Shown piece after piece: positions 1-7,252 of a DNA stretch of 7,828 nt (positions are counted from its first letter, which is position 1; each line of letters starts with the position of its first letter). The notes beneath the pieces are model-generated. The model was not told the DNA's origin. It saw nothing but the letters and a program-made list of their open reading frames with translations, and made no database searches. The translations under genes and the position numbers were made by a program. Source of the DNA: Tannerella sp. (GTDB lineage: Bacteria; Bacteroidota; Bacteroidia; Bacteroidales; Tannerellaceae); the NCBI GenBank assembly GCA_031267485.1, contig JAIRYY010000043.1, positions 1 through 7,828 of the forward strand, given 5' to 3'.

Positions 1-477
1 AAAAATAAATTTCTCTCATTTTAATAAACTAAACTAATTCTTGACTAGTACTCAAACTAATTATGAATATCTACTTATCTTTTCCGCCTTTTTGTATTCG
101 GATTTATACCTTCCATAAAAAGCACCAGCTCATCCCAGCGAATGCTTCGGAATGGTTCTTCGTGTTTGAATATCAACTTGGAGATTCGACCGCTTTCCAG
201 ACGTTTGTGGTAGATAACAAATCCGCCACGCTCCCTGTGCAGTAGCTTTACCGTTGTGCGGGTTTTACTGACAAAGACATATACCGAACCCTCCATAAGT
301 CCCGAACCTCCAACATTCGTGACAAGACCCGATAGGGTATTAAATCCCTTGCGCATATCCGTACCTGTTGTACACAGATAATAACGATGATTTTCATTCA
401 GTGAGAACATTCCTTTTTGATCGCAAAGGTCGCTAATCTAACCCGATTGAAAAATACGGCCTTTACTGAATGCTTAC
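1..477 (-). mobile_element. IS66-family insertion sequence, partial (5' end with tnpB; rest leaves window)
   Basis: A tnpB-like accessory gene (75-410) identifies the family. Read on the minus strand, the sequence starting at 477 begins GTAAGCATTCAGTAAAGG. IS66 elements characteristically begin 5'-GTAA and make 8-bp target duplications, so I infer the element's outer end at about 477. A duplication would then be 478-485 (aacggggt), which cannot be tested because the other end lies outside the window. Only 67 bp separate this end from the tnpB start, so the usual small first gene, tnpA, is absent. Downstream of tnpB, an ATG on the minus strand at 17-19 opens a frame that runs off the window after six codons. 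It could be the start of the tnpC transposase, but it is too short to judge. Confidence 0.75.
75..410 (-). CDS. tnpB: IS66 family accessory protein TnpB
   Basis: This 111-residue protein is full length for the IS66 TnpB (Orf2) family, which is required for IS66 transposition although its biochemical role is unclear. The family signature is visible: DMRKGFNTLSGLV near residues 18-30, then a VYVFVSKTRTTVKLLHRERGGFVIYHKRLE stretch (about 43-72; the usual pattern is FVF.NR.R..iKlL.wd..Gf.l..KRLE). It ends in a basic tail (NTKRRKR). The ATG at 408-410 is preceded on the minus strand by AAAAAGGA, a plausible ribosome site. The gene appears intact. No consensus promoter was found in the 67 bp between it and the inferred IS end; a GACCTTTG at 424-431 resembles a -7 box but lies too close to the start. 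Confidence 0.9.
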   Translation of the reverse strand: MFSLNENHRYYLCTTGTDMRKGFNTLSGLVTNVGGSGLMEGSVYVFVSKTRTTVKLLHRERGGFVIYHKRLESGRISKLIFKHEEPFRSIRWDELVLFMEGINPNTKRRKR

Positions 478-482
478 AACGG

Positions 483-511
483 GGTAATAACCGTCTGAAA
501 ATCATATAAAC
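483..511. repeat. 29-bp direct repeat, copy 1
   Basis: The 29 bases starting ggtaataaccgtctgaaaa and ending atataaac are identical to 549-577. Flanking bases differ on both sides (g/t before, t/a after), so 29 bp is the exact unit. Copy 1 starts six bases after the inferred IS66 end at 477. The 37 bp between the copies (512-548) is unrelated to the repeat. The dimensions (29 bp repeat, 37 bp spacer) resemble a two-repeat CRISPR remnant. A duplicated end of another mobile element is equally possible, because the unit contains gtaa near its start as IS66 ends do. The function is unknown. Confidence 0.85.
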
Positions 512-548
512 TGCCTGTTTGCGCCCTGTATGTCTGAACGATGTCATT

Positions 549-577
549 GGTAATAACCGTCTGAAAATCATATAAAC
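549..577. repeat. 29-bp direct repeat, copy 2
   Basis: This is the second exact copy of the 29-bp unit at 483-511, in the same orientation, with a repeat period of 66 bp. It ends three bases before the tRNA-Cys terminator hairpin (581-612). No further copy is seen to the right, where the next bases are the hairpin and the tRNA. Confidence 0.85.
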
Positions 578-580
578 AGC

Positions 581-612
581 AAAAGCCGGTTAGTTTCCAC
601 TAACCGGCTTTT
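581..612 (-). terminator. Intrinsic terminator of tRNA-Cys
   Basis: A perfect 13-bp inverted repeat (aaaagccggttag / ctaaccggctttt) encloses a six-base loop (tttcca). Read on the minus strand, the GC-rich stem ends in CTTTT, giving a short U run. It lies 21 nt past the 3' end of tRNA-Cys. The A/T ends are symmetrical, so it could also stop transcription arriving from the left, for example from the insertion sequence side. Confidence 0.85.
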
Positions 613-633
613 CAGCGCTTTTGGCTCATTTTG

Positions 634-705
634 AGGTGCCTGGCGGATTCGAACCGCCGTACATGGTTTTGCAGACCACTGACTAAGCCACTCATCCAAG
701 GCACC
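634..705 (-). tRNA. tRNA-Cys (anticodon GCA)
   Basis: The 72-nt gene folds as a complete cloverleaf. The acceptor stem is GGTGCCT/AGGCACC (7 bp, perfect). The D stem is a short GAT/GTC. The anticodon arm is GTGGT-CTGCAAA-ACCAT with GCA at 670-672. There is a 4-nt variable loop, then a GGCGG-TTCGAAT-CCGCC T arm. The discriminator base is T (U73), the identity base for cysteine tRNAs. The 3' CCA is not encoded; the sequence continues TCA. A consensus promoter lies just upstream (722-752) and a strong terminator downstream (581-612), so this is an independent single-tRNA unit. Confidence 0.97.
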
Positions 706-721
706 GTATCATTTTCGAGTG

Positions 722-752
722 CAAAGTTACACTTTTTTTTATAAAATCCAAA
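722..752 (-). promoter_or_regulatory. Bacteroidetes-type promoter for tRNA-Cys
   Basis: On the minus strand TTTG (749-752) is followed after exactly 19 bp by TAACTTTG (722-729). This is a perfect match to the Bacteroidetes primary sigma factor consensus TTTG-N19-21-TAnnTTTG. The expected start point, a few bases past the -7 box at about 715, leaves a leader of roughly 10 nt before the tRNA 5' end at 705. Confidence 0.9.
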
Positions 753-829
753 TGTTTTGAAGTTTCGATTCAAAAAAAGTTTGAAATGCGAAGATATAAG
801 CGACTGACATCCGGATATGGATTCGGTCT

Positions 830-1840
830 TTAATAAACGTACCTGACTTCGGGGACGAGCGTAATTCCGAACGTATCGCTTACCGCCAGGTTTATATCTT
901 CGGCCAGGGTGGCAATTTCACCTCCAGTGGCGCCGCCGCAGTTCACAAGCACCAGCGCCTGTTTTTCGTAAACGCCGGCGTTGCCTTTTCGTTTTCCCCT
1001 GAAGCCGCATTTCTCGACGAGCCATCCGGCAGGCACTTTCACGCAGCTATCCGGCAAAGGATAGGACGGCATTTCCGGAAACCGTTCGTTTAACGCCTCA
1101 AACTGTGCGCCGGAGATTACCGGATTCACAAAAAAACTGCCGGCGTTACCCAACTCTTCCGGTTCGGGCAGCCGCTCGCGGCGGACGCGAATAACGGCAT
1201 CTCGGACCGTCCGCAGGGATATTTCAAAACCGACCAGAGCATTGCGCAGATTCCCGTAATCGCACCGGTAGACCGGCGTCTTCTGCAAGCGCAGACTGAC
1301 ATGGGTCACGATGTACGGGTCATGATGGTTTTCCTTGAAAAAACTCCTCCGGTAACCATACCGGCACGCTTCGTTTGTAAAGACATGCTTTTCGAACGTC
1401 AGCCGGTTGTACGCCTCAACCGTTTCAATCACATCCGCTATTTCCGCGCCATAAGCGCCGATGTTCTGGACGGCCGCCGCGCCCGTTTCGCCGGGTATGT
1501 GGGAAAGGTTCTCCACCCCGCCCCACCCTTTCGAGACGGCATAGGCCACCACATCGTCCCAGCATTCCGCCGCGCCTACCCGCAACAGTACCGAGCCGGG
1601 CGTTTCTTCCGTTAACGAAATGCCCTTTATCGCGGAATGGATGATTATCCCGCTGTAATCGTTGACAAACAAAAGATTGCTGCCGCCGCCGATATGCAGC
1701 GCCGGACACTCCTGAAAGTATTCGTCCCTCAATATGCGGTTCAGCTCTTCCTCGCTGTCGTATTCCATAAACCAGCGTGTCCTGGCGGGAATGTGAAATG
1801 TATTATGATGCTCCAGTGAATAATTCTGTTCGATGCGCAT
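830..1840 (-). CDS. murB: UDP-N-acetylenolpyruvoylglucosamine reductase MurB
   Basis: MurB is a cytoplasmic FAD enzyme that reduces UDP-GlcNAc-enolpyruvate with NADPH to UDP-MurNAc, the second committed step of peptidoglycan synthesis. The 336-residue length and layout match the E. coli-like type I enzyme. Visible signatures are GGGSNLL (51-57) and PGETG...QNIGAYG (116-131) in the FAD-binding part, YGYRRSFFK (161-169) with the arginine that binds substrate, GNAGSFFVNP (231-240) with the catalytic serine at 235, KVPAGWLVEKCG (268-279), and a C-terminal LVPEVR with the catalytic glutamate at 331. PGETGAAAVQ departs slightly from the more usual PG.vGa.pvQ. The ATG has a strong GGAGGAA ribosome site (1845-1851), unusual among its A-rich neighbours. 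A terminator hairpin sits only 16 nt upstream and no promoter consensus was found between it and the gene, so expression probably depends on readthrough from the SPOR gene or on an unrecognised promoter. Confidence 0.97.
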   Translation of the reverse strand: MRIEQNYSLEHHNTFHIPARTRWFMEYDSEEELNRILRDEYFQECPALHIGGGSNLLFVNDYSGIIIHSAIKGISLTEETPGSVLLRVGAAECWDDVVAYAVSKGWGGVENLSHIPGETGAAAVQNIGAYGAEIADVIETVEAYNRLTFEKHVFTNEACRYGYRRSFFKENHHDPYIVTHVSLRLQKTPVYRCDYGNLRNALVGFEISLRTVRDAVIRVRRERLPEPEELGNAGSFFVNPVISGAQFEALNERFPEMPSYPLPDSCVKVPAGWLVEKCGFRGKRKGNAGVYEKQALVLVNCGGATGGEIATLAEDINLAVSDTFGITLVPEVRYVY

Positions 1841-1856
1841 GGTGTTCCTCCAACAT

Positions 1857-1891
1857 TAAAAAAGGATGCCTCTTTCAGGAAGAAGCATCCT
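1857..1891 (-). terminator. Intrinsic terminator between SPOR gene and murB
   Basis: On the minus strand AGGATGCTTCTT and AAGAGGCATCCT form a 12-bp stem (one G-T pair) around a CCTGA loop. The stem is followed by six or more T residues (complement of 1858-1863). It begins 22 nt after the SPOR gene stop. It ends just ahead of the murB ribosome site, so it may act as a partial terminator or attenuator for murB as well as the end of the SPOR transcript. Confidence 0.85.
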
Positions 1892-1913
1892 CTGGCATAT
1901 AATATCCCGGATA

Positions 1914-2387
1914 TCAGTACTGACGCTCCAGCAGCCAGGCATCCTGGAAATTGGGGGCATACTTCGACTTGATGGCATCACGGCTTCTGGCCGCGTCCGC
2001 CTTACTGTCAAAACTTGCCACAATGACGCGCAGCATGCCGAAATCATTTTCCGCAACAACAGGTCTGTAACCCTCGTCCAGCATACGTTCTTTCAGGGAA
2101 TAGGCGTTCGTCTGGTTCTTGAAACTGCCGATCACCACGGAATACCTCTTGAGGCCCGCTGCATCTTCGCCGGATGCCGGCTTGACCTTCTCCTGTTTAA
2201 CGGATTCATACGAAATCTCTTCCGACGTCAACACTTCGGTCTCGTCATCCTCTTCCTCTCCTTCCCAGTTGTTGTCGCTTGACTTCGCCTGTTCATAAGC
2301 TGTCTTATAAGCGCTGCTCTTTGATTTACAGGATCCCAACACAAACACACAGCATATTGCTGCTCCGAATAACAATATTTTCTTCAT
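1914..2387 (-). CDS. SPOR-domain lipoprotein
   Basis: This is a 157-residue envelope protein. Residues 1-20 form a lipoprotein signal: basic start MKK, hydrophobic core, and lipobox LGSC with cysteine 20. KSKSS follows. Residues about 35-78 are an acidic, low-complexity linker rich in E, D and S, probably disordered. Residues about 80-155 are a SPOR domain: RYSVVIGSFKNQTNA, YSLKERMLDEGYRPVV, then GMLRVIVASFDSKADA and a final AWLL strand. SPOR domains of known members bind glycan strands stripped of stem peptides, often at division sites. A membrane-anchored periplasmic role in cell-wall maintenance is therefore a family-based inference. The ATG is 29 nt past a perfect promoter, with an A-rich leader (AGATAAAG). 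It lies directly upstream of murB in the same direction, but a terminator separates them. Confidence 0.9.
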   Translation of the reverse strand: MKKILLFGAAICCVFVLGSCKSKSSAYKTAYEQAKSSDNNWEGEEEDDETEVLTSEEISYESVKQEKVKPASGEDAAGLKRYSVVIGSFKNQTNAYSLKERMLDEGYRPVVAENDFGMLRVIVASFDSKADAARSRDAIKSKYAPNFQDAWLLERQY

Positions 2388-2415
2388 CTTTATCTATTTT
2401 ATATAATTTTGCTCG

Positions 2416-2448
2416 CAAAGGTAATTATTTTTATTCGCAATATCCAAA
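2416..2448 (-). promoter_or_regulatory. Bacteroidetes-type promoter for the SPOR lipoprotein gene
   Basis: On the minus strand TTTG (2445-2448) is followed after 21 bp by TACCTTTG (2416-2423), a full match to TTTG-N19-21-TAnnTTTG. The predicted start at about 2409 gives a leader of about 22 nt before the ATG at 2387. The -33 box begins 11 bp past the stop of the preceding DUF1080 gene. No hairpin terminator was seen in that gap, so readthrough from the upstream operon is also possible. Confidence 0.88.
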
Positions 2449-2459
2449 CACTTTGATAA

Positions 2460-5400
2460 TTATTTCAACTCTTTGATGCGTATGTTGCGAAATTTCAGGG
2501 CGGAACCGTGACCCAGAAATCCGATATGCCCGGATTTGTTAAACAGTCCGGGATGTTCCCGTTTATCCGCTGTGCCGTTTTTGGCCGCTTCACCGATATC
2601 GCCGTCGAGAATGACCGTACCGTTGAGCGTAACCCGGATATGATTCCCATCAGCCATGATCTCCTGGGTATTCCATTCGCCCGCAGGCTTCAGGTAACCG
2701 CGTTTCGCCGGGATAACGCCGTAAACGGAACCGTGATACTGATAGACCTGCAGATCCCTGTAAACCGGATGCTCGCTGTCAAGTATCTGAATCTCCATGC
2801 CCGCATAGGCGGCATCGCCCTCAAGCGGCGTCCGTATGCCAACCCCGTTGTTTGCGGCCGGCGTCAACTGAAATTCGAAACGGTAAATGAAATTGGCATA
2901 TTCCTTTTTTGCATAAAGATTGCCTCCGAATCGCGTGTCTGCCGAAAGGGAGATGCATCCGTCCTCCAGTTTGTAGTCAACGTTATTTCCCGTCCATTCA
3001 TGCATGTTCGTTCCGTCAAAAAGTATCCTGAATCCTTCCTTCCGTTCTTCCTCCGACAGCCGGAACGGTTCCGGCCGCTCCAGTTCCCTTACGTAAATAT
3101 TACGGTAATACACTTTGCTGCCATGCGCCTGAAGCTCAATCTGTCCGACGGGAGGGATGGGCTGTGCGCGATCCCAGTAATTTTCCATGATGACGTTGTC
3201 GACGACAAGTAAGCCGTTTAATTGAACCGTAACGCGGTCGCCGGCCATTTTTATGTAAAACGTGTTCCATTCGCCCAGTTTATTGTCGGCCACCTTAAGC
3301 GGCTTATCAGGATTGACGGTATTATTGTACAGTCCGCCGGAGCCGACCTGCGCGCCGACATTCACCCGCGAAGTATCCCATATCTGAACCTGAGGCGTGC
3401 CGCGCAGATAGATGCCGGCATCAGCATCCTGCCCCGCCGGGTCGAGCTTCCAGTCGACATACATTTCAAAATCGCCATACTGCTTTTCCGTGCAGATATT
3501 GTCGCCTTTGCCGTTGAAGACGAGTTCGCCGTCAACAGCCGACCAGCCGGAACGCATCACTTCGTCCGCCTTTGCCTGCGCGCTCTTCAACGCCGCAGGT
3601 TTCATTTCCGCCCTCCGGACGGGGTTTGCCACAAGTCCTTTCCAGCCGATCAGGTCTTTTCCGTTGAAAATGGAGACGAACCCCGCCCCGCTGTCCGGCA
3701 ATCCGTCCAGATGCTTGCGGATAGCCTGTCGCTGATAGTCCGCATCCGGATTATTCAGGGCAGCAGCAGCCCTGTTCAGCAAGCCCACGACCTCTTCGCC
3801 GGTAAACGTCCTGTTTGCCAGCGCAATCGTCATCACCGCCTGCGCCGCATTTTCCTTCAGAGAACTGTCGTCAAGAAATCTTCCCGCATACAACAGCGCC
3901 AGATAAGTCCCTGTTTCCCCCAGATTTTTCAATATGCTGTTTTTCTGTCCATCCGTCCGGGCCACTTCCATTGCCTTGCGCAAAAATATCAGCCGGTTGT
4001 CGCCCGTCATTTCCCCGCCGGAAACAAGCGCTATGTAAGCATCCAGCGCACGTTCGGAATAAGAAGCGGCCGACCCGTCCTTACAGATGTTATACAGGGG
4101 CGTTTCCACTTCGAATCCTTTCCAGGCAAGCAGCGCTTCAAATGCCGCATCCTTCGCCGCACCGCTCTCCGTCCCGAATCCCCTCACGATTAATTCCAGG
4201 GCTTCGCTGTCGCCCGTCGACGACAATACGGGGTAGTACAAATATTCCTTTGAATCGCCGGCCTGCAGTATGCGGCGGGTAATCACTTCGGTCTTCGCCG
4301 CCGGCGACAGGGCGGATATGGCCGAAGCGACAGCCTGCTGCAACGGTTTCACAAATTCAGGTCCGGACGTCTCCAACATGCCGCACAGGGTGACGATATC
4401 CTTCTCCGAAACCACGTCTTTCAGCACGTTGTATGCCGTCGCCCTCACCTCCGGCGAAGCGGTTTTCGTCTGTTCAAGCACGGCATTGAAATGTGCGTTT
4501 GCCTTGCGCAGGGCAAGCAGTTCCAGCGCCGCTTTCTTTCCCTCGCCGGATGCCGTCCCCAACATTCTCACCAAAGCCAGTGCGGCATCACCGTCAAATG
4601 AAGCGATGGCGTTTTTTGCCATTGCGACCGTCCGGGCATCTTCGCTCTTCAGCAGGCCGGCGAGCGCCGGTATGACGTCTTCACCGCCGATTCCGGCAAG
4701 CGCGTAAGCGGCAGCCTGCTTCACCTCAAAATCCGTATGTTCCAGCAATTGTGCGAGTGTCTGGGTACCCGTTTTTTCAATGCCGGGTTCTATCGTTTTC
4801 AACATTTCTCTTTTGGCCGGATACCGGGCCTCATTACCTATCATGTTCAGGATATCCACCTTTACCCCGTCTTCCGCTTTCGGCAACATTCTGAACAGTT
4901 CGGTATACATCGCCTGATCAGCATAACCGGAGGCAAAATTCAACGCCGCGTTCCTGTATGGTTTATCAGGGTCTTTCAGCGCCGTTTTGAGCGTTTTAAG
5001 CCTATCTTCCCTGGTCAAAAACAGAAGTTCAAGCGCGGCGACTCGCACTTGCGCCGCACCGGCGCCGGCCGCATTTTTCAAAAGGTTCCGGGCTGCCGAA
5101 GCGGCTTCCTTCACATCCCCCTGTTCATAAACTCTTTTTATCAACTGCACGTATGCATCCGTAGCGCCCGTCAACTCATATCGGTACCCGACAGCGGCCG
5201 CACCGGCCGCCAGAGCCGGGAGTGACGCCCGGCTTCCGGTTTTACCCAGCGTTTCAAGAACAACCGCCCCCGTTTTCGTATCATCTGCCGACAGCATGGT
5301 CAGCAGCAAATCTTCCGTTCCCTCCAACGGCGCAACGTCTCCCAATGCCTGGATAATATTGCGCTGCGCTTCCGGCGAACGGGCGCTTCGCCTCATCAAA

Positions 5401-5936
5401 GCCATTTGCAGCGCCCTGCCTGCAGCCTCGCCGCCAATGGAAGCAATCGTACATGCGGAGGGACTGCTCAATTCGTCATTCGTCAGGTAACCCGACAGTT
5501 TATTGATGCTTGCCTCCGAACCGACTGTGGCCATCAGGCGTATCAGAAAAGCTTTCGTTTCATGTTCTTCCACTGCATCAAGAACTTCAAGAAAAGCCTG
5601 TTCCACCTTGCTTTTCAACGCATCATCCCCGGAAGCGTAGGCCGCCAGCCCGCTCAGGGCATATTCCACGGCGGCATTATCGCCTTTCCCGGGTGGATTC
5701 ATCATCTCCACAAGGCTTTTGACGCCTTCGTTTCCCGTAGAACAAAGTTCTTTCATCAACGCATCGTACCCTGACTGCTCATCAGCCGGAAGCTGTGCAC
5801 GCACATCCGCCACGACTGTAGCGTTCGTGCGATTTGCCGGCGTCTGCGCCGTCACAATAACGGAACATAATATAAAAACGCCAAGTAATATCCTGTAAAT
5901 ATTCATCTTTTTAATTGAAAATTGAAAATTAATCAC
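2460..5936 (-). CDS. Exported HEAT-repeat protein with two DUF1080 (3-keto-disaccharide hydrolase) domains
   Basis: From the first ATG this is 1158 residues. The better start is Met-11 (ATG at 5904-5906), which gives a clean signal peptide ([20 protein letters not shown]) preceded by A-rich AAAAAG; the ten extra residues are encoded by an intergenic tandem repeat. Residues about 55-745 are alpha-helical HEAT-like repeats, clearest at 400-430 ([26 protein letters not shown]). Residues 752-951 form the first DUF1080 domain ([13 protein letters not shown], a KP-rich insert, [35 protein letters not shown], then [22 protein letters not shown]). Residues 967-1158 form a second one ([71 protein letters not shown]). 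DUF1080 is a concanavalin-like fold now tied to 3-keto-glycoside cleavage. The Gfo/Idh dehydrogenase just upstream could supply such substrates. Substrate and reaction are inferred. The HEAT part may be a binding scaffold. Confidence 0.9.
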   Translation of the reverse strand: MINFQFSIKKMNIYRILLGVFILCSVIVTAQTPANRTNATVVADVRAQLPADEQSGYDALMKELCSTGNEGVKSLVEMMNPPGKGDNAAVEYALSGLAAYASGDDALKSKVEQAFLEVLDAVEEHETKAFLIRLMATVGSEASINKLSGYLTNDELSSPSACTIASIGGEAAGRALQMALMRRSARSPEAQRNIIQALGDVAPLEGTEDLLLTMLSADDTKTGAVVLETLGKTGSRASLPALAAGAAAVGYRYELTGATDAYVQLIKRVYEQGDVKEAASAARNLLKNAAGAGAAQVRVAALELLFLTREDRLKTLKTALKDPDKPYRNAALNFASGYADQAMYTELFRMLPKAEDGVKVDILNMIGNEARYPAKREMLKTIEPGIEKTGTQTLAQLLEHTDFEVKQAAAYALAGIGGEDVIPALAGLLKSEDARTVAMAKNAIASFDGDAALALVRMLGTASGEGKKAALELLALRKANAHFNAVLEQTKTASPEVRATAYNVLKDVVSEKDIVTLCGMLETSGPEFVKPLQQAVASAISALSPAAKTEVITRRILQAGDSKEYLYYPVLSSTGDSEALELIVRGFGTESGAAKDAAFEALLAWKGFEVETPLYNICKDGSAASYSERALDAYIALVSGGEMTGDNRLIFLRKAMEVARTDGQKNSILKNLGETGTYLALLYAGRFLDDSSLKENAAQAVMTIALANRTFTGEEVVGLLNRAAAALNNPDADYQRQAIRKHLDGLPDSGAGFVSIFNGKDLIGWKGLVANPVRRAEMKPAALKSAQAKADEVMRSGWSAVDGELVFNGKGDNICTEKQYGDFEMYVDWKLDPAGQDADAGIYLRGTPQVQIWDTSRVNVGAQVGSGGLYNNTVNPDKPLKVADNKLGEWNTFYIKMAGDRVTVQLNGLLVVDNVIMENYWDRAQPIPPVGQIELQAHGSKVYYRNIYVRELERPEPFRLSEEERKEGFRILFDGTNMHEWTGNNVDYKLEDGCISLSADTRFGGNLYAKKEYANFIYRFEFQLTPAANNGVGIRTPLEGDAAYAGMEIQILDSEHPVYRDLQVYQYHGSVYGVIPAKRGYLKPAGEWNTQEIMADGNHIRVTLNGTVILDGDIGEAAKNGTADKREHPGLFNKSGHIGFLGHGSALKFRNIRIKELK

Positions 5937-5955
5937 TAACCATTAATCACTAATC
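5914..5955. repeat. Two adjoining short tandem repeats filling the operon junction
   Basis: Two copies of a 7-bp unit (attgaaa, 5914-5927) adjoin two copies of a 14-bp unit (attaatcactaacc 5928-5941; attaatcactaatc 5942-5955, 13/14 identical). Together they fill nearly the whole gap between the Gfo/Idh stop (5954-5956) and the DUF1080 gene. The last copy supplies two bases of the TGA stop codon. In the other direction the repeats encode the doubtful first residues (INFQFSI) of the longer DUF1080 reading frame, a reason to prefer the start at 5906. Confidence 0.85.
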
Positions 5956-7210
5956 ATCCGTTCCACGGCGCTCTCATTGGCTGGTCAATCAAACGGTTGG
6001 CTGCTTCGTCATTGACAAACTGCAGCTTCACAGGGTCAAATTCAAGCGTACGGTTCAACCGGAGGGCTACTGTGCCCATATTAACGATTGTAGCCGAATG
6101 AAAACCGTTCCGTTCATTAAGCGCAAACGGTTGGCGCGTCCTCACACATTCCATAAAATCAACCCGCTGCTGTTCCGGCTCCGGATAATCGGCAAGTTTT
6201 TTCTCCCATCCGGGTATGTCACAGACAAAATTTTTATAGACATTGCCTTTGGGGCCGGAAATATAAGGCGTATCCGGATTTCCGTAATCGCCTCCCCACA
6301 ACACAATCTGACATCCGTCTTCATACGTATAAGTTATAGACCGCCACGTACCCACGGCATCGGGATGCTGCTGCGGCGCATCGACTTCCACTTTCACGGG
6401 GACGGCGTCATCTTTGCCCAGTATATACTGGACGGGGTCGATATAATGCTGTCCCATGTCGCCAAGTCCGCCACCGTCGTAATCCCAGTATCCCCGGAAA
6501 GTCTGATGCACGCGGTGATGATTGTAAGGCTTATAGGGAGCGGGTCCGAGCCACATGTCATAATCAAGTTCCGGCGGTATGGGTTCTGGCGTCAGGTACT
6601 CCTTCCCCACCCAGAAAAACTTCCAGTTGAAACCCGTGTGCGCGCTTATCGTAACTTTCAGCGGCCAGCCGAGCAGACCGCTCTGCACCAGCTTCTTCAA
6701 CGGCTTCACCGGCGTGCCGAGGCCATAAAATGTATCCGTAAAACGAAACCATGTATTCAGGCGGAAAATGTTTCCATACCGCTTAACCGCTTCCACAACG
6801 CGTTTTCCCTCGCCAATCGTGCGGGTCATCGGCTTCTCGCACCATATATCCTTTCCCGCCCGGGCCGCTTCGACCGACATGATGCCATGCCAGTGCGGAG
6901 GCGTCGCGATATGTACGATATCAACATTCGGGTCAAGTATCAACTTCCTGAAATCATGATATTCCGCAATTTTTTCCGGTACAAGCGCCTGTCCCAGCGC
7001 AAGATGATTTTTATCAACATCGCAAATGGCCACAAGCCTTGTGCCGCCATAACTCAAATGTCCGCGCCCCATGCCGCCGACACCGATAATCCCTTTCGTC
7101 AACTGATCGCTCGGAGCGACAAAGCCCCTGCCAAGCGTCCGGCGGGGCACGATCGTAAACAGGGCAAGCGCTCCCGCCGTCTTAATAAAATTCCTTCGAT
7201 TTGTTTTCAT
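5954..7210 (-). CDS. Tat-exported Gfo/Idh/MocA family NAD(P)-dependent sugar oxidoreductase
   Basis: The protein has 418 residues. The N-terminus carries a twin-arginine export signal, NRRNFIK (4-10), with a hydrophobic stretch (11-21), so it is exported folded with its nucleotide cofactor, probably to the periplasm. The Rossmann domain follows: GIIGVGGMGRGH with GxGxxG at 43-48, AICDVD (61-66) at the second strand, and ATPPHWH (102-108). The family EKP motif is at 125-127 (WCEKPMTRT), with Lys-126 the likely catalytic lysine. The C-terminal half has GGGLGDMGQHYID (246-258), with Asp-251 and His-255 matching the DxxxH motif of the family. The length is normal and nothing appears broken. It lies just upstream of the exported DUF1080 protein, with 47 bp before that gene's preferred start. 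Members with this context oxidise sugar hydroxyls, and C3 oxidation of a glycoside is the likeliest reaction, but the substrate is unknown. Confidence 0.93.
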   Translation of the reverse strand: MKTNRRNFIKTAGALALFTIVPRRTLGRGFVAPSDQLTKGIIGVGGMGRGHLSYGGTRLVAICDVDKNHLALGQALVPEKIAEYHDFRKLILDPNVDIVHIATPPHWHGIMSVEAARAGKDIWCEKPMTRTIGEGKRVVEAVKRYGNIFRLNTWFRFTDTFYGLGTPVKPLKKLVQSGLLGWPLKVTISAHTGFNWKFFWVGKEYLTPEPIPPELDYDMWLGPAPYKPYNHHRVHQTFRGYWDYDGGGLGDMGQHYIDPVQYILGKDDAVPVKVEVDAPQQHPDAVGTWRSITYTYEDGCQIVLWGGDYGNPDTPYISGPKGNVYKNFVCDIPGWEKKLADYPEPEQQRVDFMECVRTRQPFALNERNGFHSATIVNMGTVALRLNRTLEFDPVKLQFVNDEAANRLIDQPMRAPWNG

Positions 7211-7252
7211 GTATGTATCGTTTCTCTATAGTTATATCCCTATATACGCGGC

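Noticed and set aside
424..431. GACCTTTG on the minus strand as a tnpB promoter -7 box
   Set aside because: The first base departs from the TA consensus, there is no TTTG at 19-21 bp upstream, and the predicted start would leave only a few bases before the ATG.
483..577. Calling the two 29-bp repeats a CRISPR array
   Set aside because: Only two repeats and one spacer, no cas genes in the window, and a plausible mobile-element explanation. Kept as repeats with the CRISPR idea as a finding only.
753..829. A terminator for murB in the gap before tRNA-Cys
   Set aside because: Only a weak A/T stem (TTCAAA/TTTGAA) is present, without a GC stem or clear T tract, so it is not supported.
6098..7231. 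Plus-strand open frame of 377 codons opposite the Gfo/Idh gene, and similar long plus-strand frames at 2508-3212 and 3222-4193
   Set aside because: They lie antisense to genes with unmistakable conserved motifs, have no domain resemblance and no upstream signals. They arise because the GC-rich minus-strand genes leave few stops opposite.
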